Source of the DNA: Phoenix dactylifera
Lineage: Eukaryota; Streptophyta; Magnoliopsida; Arecales; Arecaceae
Assembly: GCF_009389715.1 (NCBI RefSeq)
Contig: NW_024067677.1
Coordinates: forward strand, 1,240,001 to 1,304,000
Length of the DNA: 64,000 nt
Direction of reading: 5' to 3'
Below, piece by piece: positions 49,873-61,251 of this stretch (the stretch's first letter is position 1; every line of letters starts with the position of its first letter). The position numbers and the translations under genes were made by a program. The notes beneath the pieces are model-generated. The model saw nothing but the letters and a program-made list of their open reading frames with translations. It had not been told where the DNA came from and did no database searches.

Positions 49873-51974
49873 GCCCGCGACAACGGTTGCCCGCCGAGCA
49901 GAGCAGCAGGGCGCACAGTTCGAATCCGCTAAAATGGATTCTCACCAGGAGAGTTCAAGCATCTGCCCTGTCCAGAACCACCAGACGCGTACAGTGGCTG
50001 ATAGAATAAATGCGTCGTTCTTCGTTTCAATCACGGGCCTTTCGATCAAACAACCCCATATCTGAAATCTCGTCCCGATTAGAACACTCTGTCAAACGGC
50101 TATTACATATATAATGTCAGATTTGGGGATTGGATTACCTGCTTAGGAAAAGCAACAACAAAATTCCAACCCAAAAGAAAAACGTTTTCATGGATATTTT
50201 TCTTCAATGATTAGAATTTCCATCTCCGTCATTGTCACGAACCCTGTACCCTCTCTCTCCTCCCATTTCTCCCTGCCCCTCTTTTAATCGGGGCTTAAGA
50301 AATTTGGGAAAAAAAGTATATGGGTTTCATTCTATCTTTCTTTCTTCTTCTTCGTTCTTTTTTTTTTTTGCGCGCGTTAAGACGAGTGAATCATACTTGA
50401 CGAGTATAGATACATCCTATAAAATCAAAAAAACAAAATATCTCGAAGTGCAGAGGCAACTCCCCATCTCCAGCCTATAACGTATTACCGAAGTGATTGG
50501 CTACATAAGTAACCATTCAGTCCGCAGCTCTATTAGTTTCATTCATGGCCCTTTTTTCCCAACGACATGTTAAACATTGAACGTTTGTTTTTTTTTTCCG
50601 ACAAAAGATGGGAGACCCTTAGCTTCCCGTTTTTCAAAACAATGCTATTTCAGCATCCGCTAGAGCTAATATAAATAGAATTAGGAAAATCTATAGTCCA
50701 ACAGATGATTGGCCAGACTTTACGTAAGCTGATTGCCCTCCTAGCATATTTGAGTGCACTTAAACACGGAAAGAGATTGCCAAATACCATAGACCATTGG
50801 TACAAGGGTGTGACACGTTCACGTAGTGTACTAATATTCTTTACGGGCATGACAAGTTACTGTTCGCCAATGGGGAGTGCAGCTTCCTCTCGGACATGGA
50901 AGCAAGGGGATTGGCTCAACGTGACAAATGCAAGATAAGATGTCTTCGCTAGTCTTTTAAAAACACTTTGGATATCTCGTAGAGCAAACTACTTATGTTA
51001 CACTCAAATCAGCTAAACGGAATTGTAATTCCCATAATCTCCTCAACTTCTTGTTATTTCCATCTTTAATCTTCACCCCTTCCCACATGTTTGGTAGATG
51101 GCTTATTAATAAGCTAGCTCACCATCTAAACGCACTACTGACTGATGCCTACTACATTTTTTACAAAGCACAATGATTTACAAATTCAAAAATATACCGG
51201 AAAGGTAAGGAACATGACAAACTGGCTAATGATAATAGAAATCTGTAAGTGCTACATAGAGTAAAGGGCAACAAAGTAACTAGATATCATATATACTAGC
51301 GAATTATTTTTAAATGTGATCCAAATCAGATCTGAACCTTGCCTTCATGAACTTTTCATTATTTTAACATTCAGACAAAGCTGGGCGAATCTAGTTCTTG
51401 ACGTCTGAAGTCCAGGGCAGTTTCACCATTATTTCATATATAGCTCAGACTTCACAGTGTTGAGCTTGCCACCTTAATGAAGCAGGAGGCAGCTTCAAGG
51501 TCAGTTTTCAGTCTCAGCTTTCATCCTCGACATTACCATGTCAAGGCAGCAAGAACCCTGGAATTGATATTTGGAAAAACCGCTTGCTCAGCTTGCATCA
51601 GCCTTAACAGCTTCACTAGTTATTGCTGCCTGCCAGCGTTACCCAACTACAATGATCTGCCAATGAGAATACTTCCTTTTGATGGCATCTGAATTTTCTA
51701 TGGGGAAGCTAATGACAATGGGATCAATTTCTTCAAGAATTTCAACAGAGTCCTTTCACAGGAAATCACACATTGAGTCCAGATTAGAGTTTAAGTAGAA
51801 TACAAGTAAGCATTCTTAAACTACCTCAGAATCTGATGACCCAATGTATCTTCTATGCCCACACCCTTTTGCCCAACTTGATTGTTTCCCTTTATCAGTT
51901 GAAGGATAGAAGATTCAATACATATCATTCACAAAATCTCCTATACTCCAATCTTCCTCCTCCTCGATGGCGTC
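49873..51974. other. Intergenic region between ORRM1 5' end and PPR 3' end
   Basis: About 2.1 kb. The part next to 49873 should contain the ORRM1 promoter on the minus strand; 50349-50370 is T-rich. The rest holds no recognised gene or repeat. Frames at 50232-50480 and 50705-50938 lack motifs. Confidence 0.5.
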
Positions 51975-53546
51975 CTAATCTGCCGGACGAGCACATGTAA
52001 CTGGTTCATACCCTGCCCATCTCAAATTAAGCTTCAACTCATCTAACATCCGATAGATCTCCCTACTTCTTACATGAAACCTGTCCCCCGCTACAAATAT
52101 TTGAACACCACTATCTATTTCAATCCAACTGAATCCAGGAACCTTCACCACCCCCTTCTCCTCCATCATCTTTCTAATTCTTCTGAAATCCTCCCATCGA
52201 CCCATGCATGCATAAAGATGAGAGAGTAGAACATAGCAGCTTCCATATTCTGGTTCAACCTCGATCAATTTCCGTGACACAATCTCCGCAATCTCAACAT
52301 TACCATGCTTCCGGCATGCAGCTAAAAGTGTACCCCATATCACTAATCCAGACTCCATGGGAATATTGCCGACAAGATCCAATGCTTCTTCTAGAAGTCC
52401 AGAGCGGCCTAGCAGATCCACCAAGCACCCGTAGTGCTGGACCGTTGGTCTGATGCCCCAACTTCTCATGAGGTTGAAATACTCTATGCCTTTATTCACT
52501 AGCCCACCATGGCTGCAGGCACACAGAACACCAATAAATGTTACATGATTAGGCTCAACACCTAATCTTAGCATCTCAGAGAACAATTCAAGAGCAGTTT
52601 CCACAAGGCCATGAGCTGCAAATCCTCCAATCATCGAAGTCCAGTGGCCCACATTTTTTTCTGAAATGTTTACGAAAACCTGGTATGCAGCATCAATAAC
52701 TCCACATTCAGCATACATTTTGATCAGCGCAGTACCAAGAGCACCTAGTAGTGAGAATTTCTGACGTATTATGTACCCATGCACCCTTCTGCCCATACAA
52801 AGGAGACCAAGATCAGAGATCGCCGATACCACGCTCACCATCGTGGATTCATCAGGCATTACACCTGAAATCTGCAACTCGACGAATATTTTAAGAGCTT
52901 CATGCGGCAATTCATTCCGCACATACCCTCCCATCAAAGAATTCCAAGAAACAACATTTCTCTCCGGCATTTCATCGAAAATCCTACGCGCGGAGTTCAT
53001 GTCACTATATTTTACAAACCCATCAATCATGGTGTTCCAAGCAACAACATTTCTGTTCGGCATTCCATCGAATAATCGCTGGGCCTTATCCATCCTGCGA
53101 CATTGTGCGTACATGCGAACGAGAGAAGTCGCGACGTAGACATCATCAGAGGGCACGGATTGCGATTTCAGAATCATGCAGTGGATCTGCTCGCCCTCGT
53201 CGAGGGCGGAAAGCTGGGCGCAGGCTTTCAGGATGAGAGGGAAGGTGAACTTATCGGGTGGAGTACGGCAATCTGAAAGCATCTTTTGGAACAGGTGGAG
53301 GGCGGCTTCGGGGAGGTGGGATTGGGTGTGGGCTCGGATGAGAGTGTTGTAGTGGAAGGAGGAAGGAAGAGGAGTTTGGTCGAACAGGTTGGGGAATGGC
53401 GATGGAGGAGGTTTGGAGGTGAGAAAAGGTGGGGGGTGGAGGCCATGATTAAGTGTTTGGGCGTGGAGATCTGAGCTGTTTTTGATGGTGGTGCAGCGAG
53501 ATTGGAGAGGGGAAGGTGGGAGAAGGATGGATCGAGATACAGACAT
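51975..53546 (-). CDS. PLS-type pentatricopeptide repeat protein, E/E+ subgroup
   Basis: A single-exon 523 aa protein of the plant PPR family, which binds organellar RNA with one repeat per base. E/E+ members usually specify C-to-U editing sites. Residues 1-60 have a Ser/Thr/Pro-rich leader that may target an organelle. PPR motifs run from about 64 to 400, with clear P/L/S units such as FHYNTLIRAHTQ, VVAWNTMIDGFVKY, VVSWNSLMGGYV and HWTSMIGGFAAHG. The E domain begins near 403 (IWGTLLAACRKHGNVEIAE) and the E+ domain near 466, including PGFSWIEIDSGVQIFVAGD. The protein stops 13 residues after LRWAGYEP, where a DYW domain would start, so it would need a DYW partner in trans. ATG 53546 is the first ATG in the frame; upstream codons include only TTG. 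The target transcript cannot be read from sequence. Confidence 0.93.
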   Translation of the reverse strand: MSVSRSILLPPSPLQSRCTTIKNSSDLHAQTLNHGLHPPPFLTSKPPPSPFPNLFDQTPLPSSFHYNTLIRAHTQSHLPEAALHLFQKMLSDCRTPPDKFTFPLILKACAQLSALDEGEQIHCMILKSQSVPSDDVYVATSLVRMYAQCRRMDKAQRLFDGMPNRNVVAWNTMIDGFVKYSDMNSARRIFDEMPERNVVSWNSLMGGYVRNELPHEALKIFVELQISGVMPDESTMVSVVSAISDLGLLCMGRRVHGYIIRQKFSLLGALGTALIKMYAECGVIDAAYQVFVNISEKNVGHWTSMIGGFAAHGLVETALELFSEMLRLGVEPNHVTFIGVLCACSHGGLVNKGIEYFNLMRSWGIRPTVQHYGCLVDLLGRSGLLEEALDLVGNIPMESGLVIWGTLLAACRKHGNVEIAEIVSRKLIEVEPEYGSCYVLLSHLYACMGRWEDFRRIRKMMEEKGVVKVPGFSWIEIDSGVQIFVAGDRFHVRSREIYRMLDELKLNLRWAGYEPVTCARPAD

Positions 53547-53869
53547 ATTACCAAACAAAGCAGCAATGGTGATCTCTGATGCTTTTGAGACTACTTGTAA
53601 CCAGAGATTTCCGTTAACCCCCGGAGGCAATGTTCCAATGGGAGTCTCCTGTTTTCTGTCCTGGGTTTAGGAATAGGGTTACTTTCTGATGCTTTGATGT
53701 AAGTACAGTATTACACAAGCAGTGTCTAATGTCTAATGTGACCCAGTTTTCTTTTCTTCTTCTTCCCTTTGTTTTTTTTATCCCTCCCCTCATTGGATGG
53801 TTTTAGTTGAATTTAGATATATAAATAATCAGATAATCATAAGCCTTAAAGTACAATATTTTCTACAAA
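53547..53869. other. 5' flank of the PPR gene
   Basis: Probable 5' UTR and promoter region of the PPR gene on the minus strand. TC-rich at 53748-53790. No conserved box stands out. Confidence 0.45.
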
Positions 53870-54362
53870 AGGATAAAAGTTACAATGCTTTATGTGTTCT
53901 ATCTACGGCCATTCTGGGGTCAACTCTTGTTCTATAGGAGTCAGCTTATGGTCTTTAGGGATCGGCTAAAAAATATGCAGTTTTTCATCTCTTTCTGTCT
54001 TTCATTTGAAATTGTTCTAGGGTTAACTCAACTGATCCTAAGGTCGACTTATGAAAGTGTGCCAGATTTTGTTAATGTGTCGAGGTCAACTCGTGTTGTC
54101 CTAGGGACGACTCCTGAACTTCCCAAAATTGAAGTCTTCTAATTTAGCTTGTGGACATTCAGGGGTCGGCTCCTAGTGTTCCTCGGATTGACTTCTTTCA
54201 TATAGAATTTCATACACTTGAGTTTCATTCTTCCACTTTAAGTGTTTTGAACTGATATATTCTTGGCTTCCTATAAGCATTCTTGTACGCTCCAAACAAG
54301 TGATTAGTAAATTTTTTACTCAAATATTTTGTATCATCAAAATCAAACCTTTTGGGTCAACA
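53870..54362 (-). repeat. Truncated LTR, same family as the nCBP solo LTR
   Basis: Read on the minus strand it begins TGTTGACCCAAAAGGTTTGA at 54362 and matches the start of the LTR at 25122-26752. It includes the GGGGTCAACTC/GGTCGACT minisatellite-like units. Homology stops near 53870, so the distal part of the LTR is missing. The plus-strand frame at 53885-54142 is a translation of the repeat. Confidence 0.75.
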
Positions 54363-56660
54363 CAAGATGTCCCTTTTGAAGACTTGCTATTATTTGGTCT
54401 ATAGTAAATGATCTCTTTTGAGATAGTTGATCAATCTTTGATTCACAAATATCGGTCTGGATGTGGTGTAAACAATTATTAAAGGAGAAGCTATTTGCAA
54501 TGTAAGTAGCATCTCTAGCTTCAATATTAGTATTGTTAGAGATGTCATTTACCTCTGAATTTATTACTTGAAACTAATTGATGTTACTATTTAAGGAATA
54601 CCCTATAAAGATTTTATCTAGTATTTTGGGACCTATTTTCATCCTTTTTTATGTTCGAATATACCTACTTTGGCTATGCACCCCTACACTTTGATGTCCA
54701 AAAGGTGTCTTGATACTATTCTTAAAATGTATCTTATTTAAGATATAGGAGGCTGCTAATATGACCTTCCCTCATAAGTTCTCGAGTACTCTTGAACTAA
54801 TTAATATTGAGTTGCCTATGTACATTAGGATTTAGTTTTTCCATTCTACTATATTGTTGGACTAATGGGAATAAGGAGGAGTGGCCTCATAGATGATCCC
54901 ATATTCTTGGCAGAATAAGGTCATCGCTGATCGAACCTAGGTCTTTAAGGGTTTTTTAGTTAGAGTTTCTATTTCAACCTTAAACATTTTGAACTGACTA
55001 AGATTTCATCTTTAGATTTGATCATATATGTGTAATAATATTAGGAGAAGTTATCTATAAATGTTACAAAATAACAATTATCTCCTCGTGCCAGTACTTA
55101 GTAGAGTCACACACACATTGCAATAAATAAAATCAAGAAGGTTTGAACTTCTATATATTGATTTAAAAGGTTTACGATACTCTTGGCTTGAATGCAGATT
55201 TTACATTTGGATTTTTTATCAAGATGCACTTTAGGAATTAGATTAAGTTAGTCATGTAATGGATCTATTAAAGTTTATATGACCAAGGATATCATGCCAG
55301 ATTTTGGAAGATTCAAGATTAAGAATAATTGAAGGATCTTTATTGGAACTTTTGGGAATTATACTTATCGTGAATAGACCTTCAAATACAAATCATTTCC
55401 CTACAAACTCAAAATTACAAGTTATTACAAGCTTATTGGATTCTAGTATAATTTTATAACCCTTAGACATAAGAAGATATCAGGATTCCTTGAAGGATTA
55501 GGACTTTTCTAGATGTCATCTTGATATCCACTTGATCTTTTCCTAACACTTATGTTATTGAATTATTTCCAAGAATTATACCCCCCTCCCCCTCATGATT
55601 CTTGGAAGGTGGAAAACTATGAGCGATTGAAATAATCATGAACATTAGCTTTAAAATTAAGCCACCAATCATAAGATAAATTGACAAGGTTTACTAAGAA
55701 TTTTGAAACATCTAACCTGAAAGAAGGTCCAACACCATCTTTTGACCATGTTCACTTGAGATTGGATGCACCTTTCATACGTGGCCTAGTCTTCTTATGG
55801 TAGCAATCCTGCATCACATGATTTGTTTGCCCTTGCACAAAGCAGAAAGTTTCCTTCTTCTTTGGCTTCTGACTTGGTCGGGTTTGGTTAGATCGGTTTT
55901 GATTTTTAGGAGGTTTGAAGGAAGAGATATGGTTTGATTGATTCTAGAGGTTCTTCTTTTTGGAGTTCTTCACCGAGGATTCGAATTGGCTTTGATTCGA
56001 TGTGGTTATGTCCACTCTAGTTTATGCTTGAGCTTAAGTCAATGCTCTTTGAATCTAATGGAGTTAATAACCTCTGCTAGGTTTAAGTCACCTTGTATAT
56101 GATTTAACTCTCTTGCAATAACTTTGACCAAGATGAAAGGAGAGAGTTAGTCAAGTCTTAGAGCTTTATAGCTCTAAGATGATCTTGGTATTCATGGATC
56201 TGGATAATAATAGGTTTGTTTTCCGCTATTGCGTACTTACAAAAGTTGGATATGATGAATCGGTCTAGACCGGCATCATTTATTCCACACCCAGCCTCTA
56301 AGGCATCCCATAGTTTTTTAACTATCCTGGAGGGAAGATAGACATCATAAAGAGAATATCAAATAGGGCACTAAGAATCCTATGGCTATAGCGAAAGTCT
56401 ATCTCTCTATTGATTTTAGTTTAAGAACTAGAGGATTCTATTTTCTGGGGACTAGGTGTAGCTGCTACTTGGGAGGTTGATCTAGAAAAGAGTTTAGGAT
56501 TAGAAAATTCAATGGTTGAGATTAATCCTATAGTGATGAGTCGGTATTCCATTTAGCACTACTATCTTCTAAAGAAAGTGTCACCAAACTTTTTCGGTTT
56601 GATGGCACTATAGTTATCAAAAGAAGTAATTTATGGAGTATTGGTTGATTAATGGGTACT
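54363..56660 (-). mobile_element. Decayed Ty1/copia retrotransposon (gag to integrase), RT/RNase H missing
   Basis: The minus-strand translation in changing frames shows, from right to left, three recognisable pieces. A gag-like part lies near 56550-56650. A degraded zinc knuckle (CFVQGQTNHVMQDC, with its second Cys altered to Gln) is near 55810-55860. Integrase pieces follow: EYGIIYEATPPYSH-like text near 54890-54920, then GCIAKVGIFEHKKRMKIG, DKIFIGYSLNS and IEARDATYI-like text down to about 54500. It then meets the LTR start at 54362 directly. Many stops and shifts show it is dead. The missing part is the RT and RNase H. Confidence 0.8.
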
Positions 56661-57325
56661 TCACCTGCAAATTTTCAAGGTTTTGTCCTATATATTAAGT
56701 ATTTAATTATGGCATCCAATAATATTGCACTAAGTTTTGAAATGCAAAATTTAAATAAAAATACATGCACTAATTAAATAGCAAATAATTGCAACAATAT
56801 CAAATAAATTTGCACTAAATAATGAGAGCAGTTATAGAATAACAAAATAGCATTTACAAGTTTCAAAAACTTGAATTAAGTAATTAAAACACAATCAAGT
56901 GTATTTCCAGGGTTTCAAATTTTGAATTCAAATTTGAAAATTAAGGAGAGTTCTGATTATATAAACTCTTGCATGGTTACCAAAGTAGCTGAAATAATTT
57001 ATGTTATATTTAAATAGCTATTTTAGAAATTTTTACACTATTTTCAAAGCCATAGAAAGAAGGGATTTTAAACTGATATAATAACTTGTGCACAAATTCC
57101 AGAGCAGTGGACTTTGAGTAGTTTTATTAAAGTATTCTGCACATATTTCAGAGTAGTAATTATTTGGATTTATTTTTTGAAAATATGAACCAAATTTTCT
57201 GCAGATAATTCAAAGCAGCAAGTTTTTTAAATTAAAACTTGATTTTCCAAAAATAAAATTTCCTAAGAAGACAATATTTAACAAAATTATGCAATGTAAT
57301 CAAGATTGTATTCTTGTATGCAAAA
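56661..57325. other. AT-rich stretch beside the copia remnant
   Basis: This could include the decayed 5' LTR or leader of the minus-strand copia element, since it lies upstream of its gag part, but I could find neither a primer-binding site nor TG..CA ends. No gene. Confidence 0.35.
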
Positions 57326-57490
57326 ATTGGCAGCTTCTAAGTCAACTAGAAATTCATTCTTAGATTGTTGGAAGCTAGTTGCTTTTAAAAATTGGCAGCT
57401 TCTAAGTTAACTAGAAATTCATTCTTAGATTGTTGGAAGCTAGTTGCTTTTAAAATTCATTCTTAGATTATTGGAAGCTAGTTCCAAAAG
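57326..57490. repeat. Tandem repeat, 65 bp unit, about 2.5 copies
   Basis: The unit ATTGGCAGCTTCTAAGT..AACTAGAAATTCATTCTTAG..GGAAGCTAGTTGCTTTTAAA starts at 57326 and 57391. A third partial copy (ATTCATTCTTAGATTATTGG) starts near 57455. Copies are nearly identical. Confidence 0.9.
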
Positions 57491-58043
57491 CAGGCATGTG
57501 ACGACACTGCCGAAGAAAAAATTTCTCCCCCTCGAGCATATTCAGCCCCTGCATAACTGGTCGAGCTGAGTTGAGCGAGCTAGTGCACGTGCGTGTGGTC
57601 ACTAGCCCATCATCCTTATAACCCAATTAAGCTTGGAACAACTTGACATCAATAAACATATGTGTACTTGCATTTAAATATCCAATATGGGACTATCAAG
57701 AATGGGATTTTAAAATTTGAACATCCTCAAAAAAAAAAAAAAACTTTTATTTAAAAAATTTGAACCTTTTAAATTAGAAAATTAAAATCTCCAACAAGCC
57801 TTTCCTTCTTCTCTTGCTGCGGTAAACACCACCGCCTACGCTCCACTCCTTGACTCATCGTTGGTGAGCACCACCTCTCTCGTTGACAGGAATGACCATG
57901 AAGTGGGGGAAGCGACAGCAAGGATGAGACAAGTGGATGCGTAAGGAAGGTGTGAGAGTGGATGGGGCATGGGGTGAGGAAAGTGAGCAAGTATGAGAGT
58001 CTATCTATTTATCCAGGTAATTTGGGAGTTTTTTACCAGATTC
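57491..58043. other. Intergenic stretch, nothing recognised
   Basis: It contains an A run at 57730-57744 and a minus-strand frame (57769-57990) without a recognisable motif. Confidence 0.4.
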
Positions 58044-58715
58044 TATGACTTTCAAAAGGAAGCCAGAAATCAGGCATCGAGAGAAATATCTTTACTTGTA
58101 TTTATTTAGATTAATTTAGAATATTATAAAAAAATTATATAAAAGATATTTTGGCATTTTTCCTCCTAGGAATATCATTCCTGGAAAACAAATTCATAAG
58201 AAAAGAATGCCTAGGAAAGTACTTTTGGCATGTTTGGTTGACCATAGAAAAGTGACAAATTTCCAACATGCTTATGTTTGGTTGGCCATCCACTTTCCTG
58301 AGAAAGTTATGTATAATTCCTATTATGCCCTTAATAAAAATTAGGTCTTTAATGCCTCTTTAATGCTGAAGGGTCTTTTTGGGGAAAAAATAAAAATGGA
58401 GTGATTCCCACCTCGTGGAAAAGTAACTTTTCCATGTTTCTCGTAGGAAAGACTTTTCCATGAAATGTGGAAATCATATTCCCATGGGAATACAACTTTC
58501 CCATCTCTCTCCTTTGAAAACTCCAACCAAACAAAAGGCATCTCATTACTTTTCCGTTGACCACACTTTCTCCCCTTTTTTTTTCGCGAACCAAACGAGC
58601 CTTATGACTTTCAAAAGGAAGCCAGAAATCAGGCATTGAGAGAGATATTTTTACTTGTATTTATTTAGATTAATTTAGAATATTATAAAAAATTATATAA
58701 AAGGTATTTTAGTCA
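58044..58715. repeat. 108 bp direct repeats bracketing a truncated MITE
   Basis: The segment beginning ATGACTTTCAAAAGGAAGCC and ending ATTATATAAAAG.TATTTT occurs at about 58046-58153 and again at about 58606-58713, with few differences. Between them lies only the truncated Harbinger-like element. Such long flanking repeats are not a transposition signature. They point to a local tandem duplication. Confidence 0.88.
58154..58602. mobile_element. 5'-truncated PIF/Harbinger MITE, second copy of the 29341-29821 family
   Basis: Nearly the whole length aligns with the element at 29341-29821 (for example AAGTACTTTTGGCATGTTTG and AATTCCTATTATGCCCTTAA). The right end CGCGAACCAAACGAGCC is kept and is followed by TTA. 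The left terminal repeat is missing: homology starts at GGCATTTTTCCTCC. Confidence 0.85.
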
Positions 58716-59105
58716 ATTAAATATGTACGATCAAAACTAAACCCTTCTATTATCTGCTCCATCGTATTAGTAGAGGCCATAGGCTGCGTGCTCATTATCG
58801 TAGAACTACTTTTAGGTCAAAAGACTCAAAACTAGTTGTAGCACGGGATTTGAAATGTATATATAGAGTTTGTAAATGGGGGTAAGTTTTGATTGAAGTG
58901 CATTTTGTATTTTATAAAGAAATAGCCTTTTATTATAAAACATAAGAAGGGTGATGATCTGGTGCTTGGTGAAGCCGTGGTGAATAGCAAGTCTTTTGGG
59001 GTAGGAGATAGAATGATTGATTCTTTTTGTATGCTTCCCTCAACGTTCTGATATTTTTTTTGAGTTGATTATCCACCTTCTATTTATTATCATATCTCTC
59101 TCAGT
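58716..59105. other. Intergenic stretch, nothing recognised
   Basis: AT-rich, no coding or repeat signal beyond its composition. Confidence 0.4.
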
Positions 59106-59107
59106 TG

Positions 59108-60810
59108 TTTCTTATTTAAAAAATTTTAGAAGTTTTTCAATTAAAGTTTTATTTATTATATTAAAAAGATATATTTTCAATTTATATGGCATAGAAGGCG
59201 AAGGTATTTGAAGTTTCTTTATTTTTCTGCAATATTCTCATATAAAGTTTTCTAAGAGCAGATTCATAGGTGACTTTATTTTAAATTTTTTTCCCAAATA
59301 AACAGCATGCTTTTAAAAATGTTTAGAAGTCTTTCGATTGGAGTTCTGTATATTACGCCAAAAGATGCATCTTCAATCTATGTGGCATAAAAGATGAAGG
59401 TGTTTACAGATTCTTATTTTTTCCGAAATACTTACACAGACTTTTCTAAGAGAAGATTAACATGTAGTTTTATCTTAAGGATTATTTGCTGATTAGATGT
59501 CATGCTTTCGACCCGAGACCGCTAGCCAGGGGTTGTATCAACAACTGCATACTCATGGAAAACTCTTTCCACAAGTATGCAAAGCATCCTAACATGATAT
59601 CATAAATATGCAGTGGAATAATTTAACTAATCATATGCAAACTATATTTTATTAACTAACTCAACTTACGATGTCTCGCAATTCTAACATTAGTTTAGGG
59701 TAAAACATCAATTTAAATAAACTCTAATCTAAGATAACTTGCTCCATAGTTTTTCTAGTCGATCTTCTATATTGAAAAAAAACCTCGATAGCTAGTTCTT
59801 TGAATATATAAAAATAATAAGAAATCGTATAATAAGCTAGACAACCCGGTAAGTAATGATCACTTTAGTTAAATAAATTAGACAATCAAAAAGATAATAA
59901 TTTATAGAAAATAAGCATATATGCAACACTAATATACGAATCAAATTCTTCTTAAAATATTAAATTCGGTTCATTGATTCAAATTCTTTCCAATATTCAA
60001 TTCATTTTATTGATCTTAAGCTATGACCACATCATCCTGTGGCAGGGTCATATCACCGACTAATCTTCTTGCGATGAGCTGCACATCATCTTGCAGCAAA
60101 ATACTTCACGACCTAGGGTCAGAGGACCCACGACCACACACTATGGACGACGATCGACGGCGGTCGGCGGTGAGGGAAAACAGACCGAAATAGGGCTCCC
60201 CTATTTCGGGCGGTTTTTCGACGATTCGCCAGCCCAAAATAGGGTGACTCCTAGTTACAATATCAAGGAAGAGAGAAGAAGAAGAGGAGCACATACCTCA
60301 GTCTAGTGAGGTATTCCGGCGGCTTCTTTCGGCGACAAATTGAGGAAGAAGAAGAACCGAAAGAGAAGTTTGGGATCGGTAGCTTGATCTTGGGTGCACT
60401 TGAAGGAGGAAGGGAAGATCTTTAAATAGACGATCTTGTTCTTATCCAGCCGGTCTCTGGATCACGATGAACCTCCAATCTTCATCAAGATAAGAGGAGA
60501 AAGAAGACTCCAACCAGAGTCTTTCTCTCGATCTGCCCTCACGTGCATCACACATGCAGCCCAAGGCCGAAAATTGGGCTTGTCAAATGGATCGGGTCTA
60601 GTCCCAGGATTTCATATTAGATAAAATGCTTTTAGAATTTTTTAGAAGTTTTCTAATTAAAGTTCTCTAAACAAATATCTTTTTAATCTATGCCATGCAG
60701 AATCTGAAGGTATTTGAAACTTTTAATTTTTTTCAAAATACTCATATGTATAATTTTCTAAAAAAATAATATATAATTTTATCTTAAAATTTTTTTGCTG
60801 AATAAATGAA
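59108..60810. repeat. AT-rich repeat, about 190 bp unit, three copies, the third displaced by an insertion
   Basis: Three diverged copies begin with TTTTAGAAGTTTTTCAATTAA-like text (quoted in part: AGAAGTTTTTCAATTAA). They contain AATCTATG.GGCATA.AAG..GAAGGT and end with TTATCTTAA..ATTTTTTGCTGAAT. They lie at about 59108-59293, 59308-59497 and 60625-60810. Copies two and three would be contiguous without the LTR-like insertion between them. Confidence 0.8.
59498..60615. mobile_element. Probable solo LTR (gypsy-like) inserted in an AT-rich repeat array
   Basis: It starts TGTCATGCTTTCGACCCGAG, a wording close to many plant gypsy LTR starts, and ends near GGATTTCA(T). It is flanked by ATTAGA on both sides (59492-59497 and 60616-60621), so a 5-6 bp target duplication is likely. 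Composition rises in GC toward the right (60040-60600), unlike its host array. Small frames at 60091-60306 and 60436-60624 show no domain. Superfamily assignment is inference. Confidence 0.6.
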
Positions 60811-60850
60811 GTATCTTTACTATATATATATAGTAAAGATACTTCATTTA
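60803..60850. repeat. Perfect 48 bp palindrome
   Basis: The half-site TAAATGAAGTATCTTTAC plus half of the central TA run is followed by its exact reverse complement, with TATATATA at the centre. It sits at the right end of the third AT-rich repeat copy and could form a 24 bp stem. Confidence 0.97.
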
Positions 60851-61177
60851 TATATATGATAATGTTATATGCTGTTCTTCGTAAAAGGATCAATTTTTAT
60901 ATTATATTTTATCAATTTGGCTGCTCAGAACTGCAAGCCCCCAGCAGGATTTATGAGCATGCGGCGGTTATGTGTAAATAATCGATAGCATCGTCGGAAG
61001 GAGACAGGTTCCAGTAGTCGGTGGTAGAAGGAAACTTATATCACCCGGCCCGAGTTTGTTCTCAAGACACAGTCACAAAAAAGAATAAAAAAAAGGGTAA
61101 CCTCTTCCTTCTCATTCTTTCGGACCGATCCACTACACTCGGAAGGGGCAAGGGTAGGGAAGGGAATCCGATCGTCA

Positions 61178-61203
61178 GCCGTCCGTCCGTCCGTCCGTCC
61201 GTT
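61178..61203. repeat. (CCGT)n microsatellite in the CSA upstream region
   Basis: About six CCGT units lie some 50-75 bp upstream of the CSA start codon, probably within its 5' UTR or core promoter. Confidence 0.9.
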
Positions 61204-61251
61204 ATCCTGAGCACCGGCGGCGAGATCGCCGAAGAAGATGCGAGGGAGGAG

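Noticed and set aside
53547..53630. Upstream extension of the PPR frame to 551 aa
   Set aside because: The extension begins at TTG, and no ATG exists upstream of 53546 in the frame. A nuclear plant gene would start at ATG 53546.
56661..57325. 5' LTR of the minus-strand copia remnant
   Set aside because: The position fits, but there are no TG..CA ends, no primer-binding site and no similarity to the LTR at 53870-54362.
61021..61251. Upstream extension of the CSA first exon
   Set aside because: The frame is open but starts with GTG and includes the (CCGT)n repeat. The family start MWKAV lies at 61252.
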